A DNA stretch of 64,000 nucleotides from Canna indica (Eukaryota; Streptophyta; Magnoliopsida; Zingiberales; Cannaceae): the NCBI GenBank assembly GCA_034359265.1, contig CP136896.1:62755501-62819500 (forward strand), given 5' to 3'. Position 1 is the first letter of the stretch, and each line of letters starts with the position of its first letter. The translations under genes were made by a program, and so were the position numbers. A model generated the notes under the pieces. It was not told the origin of the DNA and ran no database searches. It saw only the letters and a program-made list of their open reading frames with translations. This document shows positions 58,004 through 64,000 of this stretch, in pieces.

Positions 58004-58640
58004 AATCTCGAACCCTAAAGTTCTGGCCAAGAAAGTGATTCTAGGTAGGAATGAACACTCTGTGATCAAGATCCAACAAGCTAATAAGCATCCAATATTT
58101 GGGAACTAAGATCTGGTCTCAAGTAAGAACCCTAATCTTCTGTTCTCAGGAAAACCTATCACAACTAACATTCAACATCCCCAATCGATTATAGATGCAA
58201 AACTTTCTTCTTATGCAAGATCCGAAGTGTTTTCTGCTACGACTTCCTAGGCCAATCTTTTGAAAATTAGAAATCAAAATTCTGATAATTCTTCTTCATT
58301 TGAAAAGCTTGCTTCGATTAAAATTTCTGTTAGGATTTCTATTACGATATGCTTGATGGGATAACTAACTAACCAACTTCATAGATCAACCTATTGGCCT
58401 AATTAAAATGGTTCTTGGTTTAACACATAGTCCAGTATCACACCCAAGTCAAAGGCATGTGACATCTAGCTGGCCCTTTCTCACATAGGCTCCCTCACCA
58501 TGCCTAGGATAAGATCATTCTATGATACAATTTGTTACGACTCCGCTTGATGGGATAACTGACCCTATCAACTTTATAGGCCAATCTATTGGCCTAATTA
58601 AAATGCTCAAGTTGAAGTTGATGGTGGCACACCCATCAAG
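58004..58640. other. Intergenic sequence with a degenerate direct repeat
   Basis: The words GCTTGATGGGATAACT and ATTGGCCTAATTAAAATG occur twice, near 58350-58410 and 58552-58605. No gene is supported. Confidence 0.5.
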
Positions 58641-58645
58641 CCTTA
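58636..58645 (+). promoter_or_regulatory. Possible TATA box before the CT-rich repeat
   Basis: TTATAAATTA lies shortly before a CT-rich leader-like stretch. No open frame of substance follows, so it may be a promoter relic. Confidence 0.3.
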
Positions 58646-58667
58646 TAAATTAGCACAACCCCCAACG

Positions 58668-58710
58668 CTCAACACTCCAACACACCCCGACGCTCTTCTC
58701 CTCGGGTCTT

Positions 58711-58741
<31 letters not shown>

Positions 58742-59032
58742 GGTTTCTTCGTAATAGCTCTTCTCCACGCACCTAGAACAAACTCTGCACCCCGACGCAC
58801 CCTGACGCACCCTGACGCACCCCAACTTCGCGACAACTTCTCCTCAGGTTTGGACAACTTCTCCACAAGATAGCTTCTCCTTAGGTTTCTTCTTCTTCCT
58901 CTTCTTAGCAGCCCTCTTACTACTTCTTCTTTATGACAACTCTTTTCCACGCGCCTACAACAACTCTGCACCCCGATGCTCCTCTGCTCAGGTTTCTTCT
59001 TCTTCATCTTCTTCTTATTAGCAGTAGCTGAC
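58668..59032. repeat. CT-rich duplicated block, copy 1
   Basis: Near-identical to 59603-59939, starting CACTCCAACRCACCCCGACG and holding (CTT)n at about 58705-58740, a triple GACGCACCCTGACGCACC and AGCTTCTCCTTAGGTTTC. Copy 1 has a longer CTT run. It resembles a CT-rich 5' leader of a plant gene, but no coding sequence follows. Confidence 0.8.
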
Positions 59033-59602
59033 CTAGGTTTAACCAATGCTTCATCTTTAATTTTAAAGGAGTTTTTGTTAATGAAATTATTAGCTGACCT
59101 AGGTTTAACCAATGCTTTGGTAGGATAGCCAAATGCAGTAGCTGAAAGTCTCATGGTTTAGAAAGTTGGGTTTCTCAGTGGAAATTTTAGAACATTATAC
59201 TGGCTGGAAATGCGTTTCCCCATCTAGTTCTTGGTTATCTTCCTTGGACTATGTTAGAGCTATTGGCTTTCAACAATGCTATATTTTCTACTCTTTATTC
59301 CAGTACAAGCAAAGCCAATTTACTATATGAAGATTGATATATTTGCAAACATTTGGTTGGCAGGATTAAGGAGGTGGATTGGATTTTAAAATCCAATCCA
59401 TCGTTTGTAATAGTAATAGATAAGAATCGGACCAGAAATAGGGTGGGTTCAATTTGGTCCAAATCCACCCCTGACCCGATTTAGAAAGCCTGGGGAGAGG
59501 GGTGGGTTTAGGTTATCAGCGGATGTAATGTTCATCCGCCGACTCAACACCCCGACTGTTAACATCTTTTCCACATGCTCAACACCCCGACGCACCCCCC
59601 AC
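59033..59602. other. Spacer between the CT-rich blocks
   Basis: Contains AGCTGACCTAGGTTTAACCA twice (near 59027 and 59092). A stretch near 59190-59330 has partly open frames without a recognised family. It might be a gene relic. Confidence 0.35.
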
Positions 59603-59939
59603 GCTCAACACTCCAACGCACCCCGACGCTCTTCTCCTCGGGTCTTCTTCTTCTTCTTCTTCTTCTTCTTAGGTTTCTTCGTGATAGCTCTTCTCCACGC
59701 GCCTAGAACAAACTCTGCACCCTGACGCACCCTGACGCACCCCAACTTCGCGACAACTTCTCCTCAGGTTTGGACAGCTTCTCCACAAGATAGCTTCTCC
59801 TTAGGTTTCTTCTTCTTCCTCTTCTTAGCAGCCCTCTTACTACTTCTTTATGACAACTCTTTTCCACGCGCCTACAACAACTCTGCATCCCGATGCTCCT
59901 CTGCTCAGGTTTCTTCTTCTTCATCTTCTTCTTATTAGC
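59603..59939. repeat. CT-rich duplicated block, copy 2
   Basis: Direct repeat of 58668-59032 with a shorter CTT run and a few substitutions. After it, CTTCTTCTT-type words continue to about 60030. Confidence 0.8.
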
Positions 59940-61260
59940 AACCCTATTACTATTTCTTCTTCCTGCTGCTTGTGGATTGGGAGATTGTTCTATTACCACT
60001 TCTTCATCTTCTTCTAAGCAGCCCTAGTACTATTGTTCTTCCTATGCACATTTTAGAATTGCTAAATCCAATGATATATTATACAGTGTAGAGACGGTAT
60101 GCAAGGTTCACTTCATTTTCCTTGTTCATTCTTCTAATTGCAATATGTAAGCATCAAACTTTTACTCTTTGCATTAACTTCCTATTGGAAAACCAATATG
60201 CACTGTAGTCAAAATCAAGAGAATGAATGTTATTTGGCTTTACAACTCAGTAAATCAAGAGAAATATGTTTATATAAGTAGACTATAGTATTGTTTAGTT
60301 AAAGCAGAAATATATTACCTTATGGCAGACATATGCTTTATCCTATAGGTGCTTTTACTCTTTGTATTAACACGGGTGCAAATAATAATAAATCTTAATT
60401 TATATTTATACAACTAATGGATATTTTTTTATTAAGGTGCATATGGAAGGATAGTACACATTTTGAGTTTTGGCCTCATGCAATTGTCCTTACTATTGAA
60501 GATTATCCATTGAGGCAGAAGATCAGCTTCTCATAGAAAGAAACACATGAAAAATGCCTTGGTTGTTGGGTGGGTGATTCAAGGGGTTGTTTGTTTCTTT
60601 CTTAAATCTAATGAGCCCCAAAACATTTACTATGACATGTGAATTATTTTATAGAGATGGATTACTTAAATTAATTTATAGAGTTCTTAAACGATATATT
60701 CTTGTTTTGTCATGATAAGGTGAGATATTTAACCCACTCATTCCTCCTTGGATTGGGAATTTATAGGGTTATGTATATGCTTGAACCAAGTTGGGCCAAG
60801 AATCATTTGGACCTCTAATTTCATAGAGCCTTGTTTGCACTATACATTGGGTGAAAAGTTAGGTATTTGGGTTCTAGAAGCAGGAAGCTCTCAACAGATG
60901 CGAAAATTGATGTCAAATTAGGATGCTTTGATTTTATTTCTTTTATTAGGAAGTTGGGTTGGAGAACTCTTGATACATGCAAAAATAAATGTCAAAATAG
61001 GATGTTGTTCACTTTATTCCTTTTAGGGAGAAATACAGGTATTATCCTTTAAATACCTGAAAATTAGAGATACCATTTATGTTAATTTTAAAAATCCTCA
61101 TGACCGCTCAACTTCTATTTCCCTCTTGAATGTTGACTTTGCATTTTTTAAATAAAGTTATATCTTACAAAAAAAAATAGGAATGGATATATGTATTTTG
61201 TTTACTTTAGTGTATTTACAGGGTTGATATATGTATTTTATATTTCATTTCTTCCTTTTA
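59940..61260. other. Intergenic sequence, including the start of the LCR2 duplication block
   Basis: No gene is supported. Near 60880-61030 words such as AAATAGGATG and TTTTATTAGGAAG appear twice and resemble sequence upstream of LCR1 (31600-31650). Confidence 0.45.
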
Positions 61261-61375
61261 TTAATAATTTTTGTTGAAGAAATGATTAATAGATGCAAAA
61301 AGAGGAATGGTGGCAATTTATTTCTTTTAGTAGGAATATATTTAGGAATTTACTAAATTTAACTATTCTTGCATC

Positions 61376-61382
61376 TATAAAT
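61376..61382 (+). promoter_or_regulatory. TATA box of LCR2
   Basis: TATAAAT 79 bp before the start codon, matching the LCR1 box in sequence and position. Confidence 0.7.
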
Positions 61383-61454
61383 TCTAATGTAGTTGATTAC
61401 TACTCATCAAGTACTAGAGTTGTTAACCTAATTATCCTAATATTCAAATACAAG

Positions 61455-61543
61455 ATGGTGAAGACATCAATTTTCTCCTTCGTTCTTTTTCTCGTTGTGT
61501 TTACTTCAGGTATTATACCTCAAATAAATTTTCTTACAACCAA

Positions 61544-61579
<36 letters not shown>

Positions 61580-62030
61580 TTGAGCGTAGAATATATATAA
61601 GATATCTATATAATAGTTTTTTTTCTTACAATCTATTAAGTATTTTCTTTTATATATGTATTCAATTTTCATATAATATTCTTTCTATAATTAAGTTTAG
61701 TCTTATTCTGAAGTTTTAAAAATTCATCGTCTATTATTCTCATATAAGAAAGAGTGAGAAAAAAAATAGAGGATCATATTGCATACATTTTCATTTAGAT
61801 CATTTAATACTTTCGTTGTAATAATTAATATCTCTATATTAATATATTTTGCAGTTGAGACCATGGTACCTAAAGTGGATGGAGCCACTTGTCAAACAAC
61901 ACTTCAGCCAAGTGGTTGCAACTTGCCTGCTTGTCAACAACAATGTTTTCAAAAGAATGGACATGGATCTTGCATCGGTAATTCGGCTTGGCCGACAGAT
62001 TATGCTTGTGTATGTGTTTATCCATGTTGA
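61455..62030 (+). CDS. LCR2: LCR/defensin-like cysteine-rich secreted peptide
   Basis: Two exons, 61455-61509 and 61855-62030, with a 345-bp GT-AG intron that begins at the same codon phase as in LCR1. The product has 76 residues: a signal peptide (MVKTSIFSFVLFLVVFTS), a VPKVDG segment and eight cysteines spaced C-x8-C-x4-C-x3-C-x8-C-x11-C-x-C-x3-C. The class is the plant LCR/defensin-like family, secreted. The two genes differ at scattered loop residues and by two one-codon indels that cancel in length, while all cysteines and frames are intact. That favours selection on both. Unlike LCR1, no transposon interrupts the sequence between about 61260 and 62251, so this copy shows the ancestral flanks. 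AATAAA signals occur near 62068 and 62105. The specific role is unknown. Confidence 0.87.
61546..61580. repeat. (TTA)n microsatellite in the LCR2 intron
   Basis: About eleven TTA units. The LCR1 intron has only four at the matching place. Confidence 0.9.
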
Positions 62031-62251
62031 AATACATGTTTGCCTCATTTGTTGAGCTCAAAATATAAAATAAATGGCCACGAAGGTCAAGATGGACTTT
62101 TATAAATAATAAATAAAATTTACTTTTGCAATAACATTAGCCCTTCAAATTTTTGAATTGTATGTATCTCTACATATTTTGGAATGATTCAATTTGCATT
62201 GTTGAGGTTCTGTATACTACAAAAATATATGTTTATATCTTTGCATCTTTG

Positions 62252-62640
62252 TGTCATGCCCCAAAATTCAAAATCACGTGATCGGCCAGAGTACACGTAC
62301 GTACTCCGAAGCCTACCCAAACTGTGAATACCAATGCGAAAATAAAGATAACAACCATGCATTTATCGAATAGTAGGTCTAACCAAATCCTGAGAAATTG
62401 AAATGAGCATATAAGAAGCCTACATCCAGAATGAAACAAAGGAAAATGCACAACACTCTAAGATCCCACTACGACCAACTCGTCACGAGACTGGCACCAT
62501 GTGCTGGCCACCCTAGCTACGCTACGTAGGCACATCAGTACCTCTACTGATTAGGAGTTGTAATAAAACATAAAAAACAAACGAGTGTGAGTTCATAAAG
62601 AACTCAGTGAGTGGCTCATTCCCACACTACTATAATTTGA
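62252..62640 (-). repeat. Ty3/gypsy-family LTR 3' fragment (copy F)
   Basis: Plus-strand TGTCATGCCCC at 62252 and CACGTGATCGGCCAGAGTAC match the 3' ends of LTR copies C and D. CGTCACGAGAC and ACTCAGTGAGTGGCTC follow. It is truncated after about 390 bp. It starts exactly where the homology of the LCR blocks stops. Confidence 0.65.
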
Positions 62641-62689
62641 CATTTTGGCGGTGATTGTTATAACATCTACTATTAATTGTAAATACTGT

Positions 62690-63245
62690 GACAATATATA
62701 TAGCACTCTTAGGGAACTTCTGTAAAGGATAATTACTTAGGAAGTTGCAACTGCTCTAACCCTAGCCTATTGTAGCAAAGTAAAAATTAAATAAAAAGGC
62801 AACGCAAACACAAGAGATTTGTTTACGTAGTTCAGTGACAAATCAGTCACCTAATCTGCGTGGCACTCACAGGACAGATGCCCAATTCACTCTTTATAAG
62901 TACAATATAAATCCTCTAGATTTCACACCCGAAATCCGACTACCAGTACTACAGTGAATCGAAAATAAAAACCTATTTGCTATTACAAGTAAATACCAAC
63001 TTGCCTCTCCATTACAGCCACAAAGTTTCGTCCTCCACACAGCCTCATGTTGTAATGAGTTATTCGCCTAATAACCAATCTTCTCCTCGAAGATTAAAAT
63101 GTTGTTGCCTCTTCTGGACTCGACAATCTACACTCAGCAGTTTCAACTCTTCTATTATATATGGCAACAACGTTTCCGTAATAGAGTTGTCGACAATAGA
63201 TATTTTCTCCAGTATTTATAGGTGTCACTAGAAGATTATTAGAAG
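62690..63245. mobile_element. Repeat Z, second copy
   Basis: Related to 14130-14713 through many shared phrases. TATTTATAGG near 63213 looks like an LTR-type TATA region. Its left edge resembles 63785-63810 (GATTGTTATRACATCTACTA). It lies between two inverted gypsy LTR ends. Confidence 0.45.
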
Positions 63246-63249
63246 ATCT

Positions 63250-63614
63250 AAATAAATGTCACCCACTAAGTTCGTTGGAACTCACCCCTCTTTTTGTTGT
63301 TATTTTGTAGATCCTGACTATTAGATGTACGATGGTACCCATATAGCGCGACTGGGATTGCAGTCTCAGGTAGTGGATCTTGTGACGTGTCAGGTCGTAG
63401 GTTCTATGTATATATATGAGTATGTCTTGATTATAGAAAAGGGTTGTAATCATTCTTGATATTTTTAATTTCAGTTAAAGCATTCATTCATATGATCATT
63501 GATTTCCACATGGTTGTGTCATTTGTTCCGCATTCAGTTGTATGAGTTGGTACGCTTCGAAGTACGAACACGTACTCTGGCCGGTCGCATGACTCTGGAT
63601 TTTGGGATGTGACA
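63250..63614 (+). repeat. Ty3/gypsy-family LTR 3' fragment (copy G)
   Basis: CACTAAGTTCGTTGGAACTC, then a T-rich stretch ending TTTTGTAG (acceptor-like, as in copy A), ATCCTGACTATTAG, CTCTGGCCGGTCGCATGAC and the end GGGATGTGACA at 63614. It is in opposite orientation to copy F. Confidence 0.65.
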
Positions 63615-64000
63615 AATGTGTATACTCTTGTTTTGTTCACTTATTTGTTGTTCTTTATGAAAGACTCATCTTCACATGCATCTTCATTCTTGGAGTTTCT
63701 AAATTTGTGATAAGTTTCATATTGAAAATGTCGTTGATCTTGAAAACGACTTCTTTCATTTTTGTTTCAAATTTGGCCTTTTGGCGGAGATTGTTATGAC
63801 ATCTACTATAATTTGGCCTTTTGGTAACGCATACACAAGAGATTTGTTTACGTAGTTCAGTAAGGACATGTTTATTTTTCATATTTTGTGCTTATTTACA
63901 TGCTAAATTCGGATTAAATACTTCATAATATGTAGTTATTATTATGTTTAATATTTAGGCAACAAAGTATGGAAAGAAATTAAAAAGAAGTCTTCTGGCA
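63615..64000. other. Window end with a short repeat Z fragment
   Basis: 63785-63866 repeats phrases of repeat Z (GATTGTTATGACATCTACTA, CACAAGAGATTTGTTTACG). The rest is unrecognised. Confidence 0.45.

Noticed and set aside
58669..59154. 161-codon minus-strand frame with long lysine and arginine runs
   Set aside because: Complement of the (CTT)n and CT-rich leader-like repeat; not protein-like.
1..64000. tRNA, rRNA or snoRNA genes
   Set aside because: I looked for cloverleaf, A/B-box and C/D-box patterns by eye and saw none convincing; a tRNAscan or Infernal run would settle this.

Overview
This is nuclear DNA of a flowering plant. The AT-rich intergenic sequence is filled with nested plant transposons: Ty3/gypsy, Ty1/copia-like, plant L1-type LINEs with an RNase H domain, CACTA, MULE, PIF/Harbinger, hAT and MITEs. 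The two intact genes carry a short intron. A GC-rich captured kinase gene hints at a monocot, but I cannot name the species. There are no operons, rRNA, CRISPR arrays or plastid genes, and I saw no tRNA.

Only two genes look intact: paralogous LCR/defensin-like genes at 32973-33516 and 61455-62030. Each has two exons encoding 76 residues, a signal peptide and eight cysteines. They lie in a duplicated block about 28 kb apart. Because the second copy lacks two transposons found in the first, it acts as a natural empty site and confirms both insertions.

Layout. 1-1554: 3' end of a copia-like element. 1561-2075: hAT fragment. 3560-4900: long AT-rich inverted repeat. 6142-8211: MITE split by a CACTA element carrying a CrRLK1L kinase fragment. 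8477-9184: CACTA ends and a MITE. 9688-10361: hAT element. 10362-12862: nothing recognised. 12863-13887: LTR-like repeat. 14069-23983: gypsy-family solo LTR, minus strand, containing LINE-1 (16421-22924). 24908-31088: LINE-2, plus strand. 31721-32833: fold-back element. 32973-33516: LCR1. 33674-35505: Pack-MULE with a LYK4/LYK5-like receptor kinase copy. 35801-58003: one minus-strand gypsy element opened by a PIF/Harbinger element (37433-43273, carrying a proteasome alpha-7 exon), a solo LTR, an unclassified repeat, a hAT MITE and two further LTRs. 58004-61260: duplicated CT-rich blocks and unrecognised sequence. 61455-62030: LCR2. 62252-63614: gypsy LTR ends in inverted orientation.

Three points stand out. 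First, three DNA transposons of different superfamilies each carry a host gene fragment. Second, the LTRs of one gypsy family carry, at the same relative place, arrays of short hairpins whose arms differ from copy to copy but stay complementary. Third, transposons have inserted directly on both sides of LCR1, one of them about 57 bp upstream of its TATA box.
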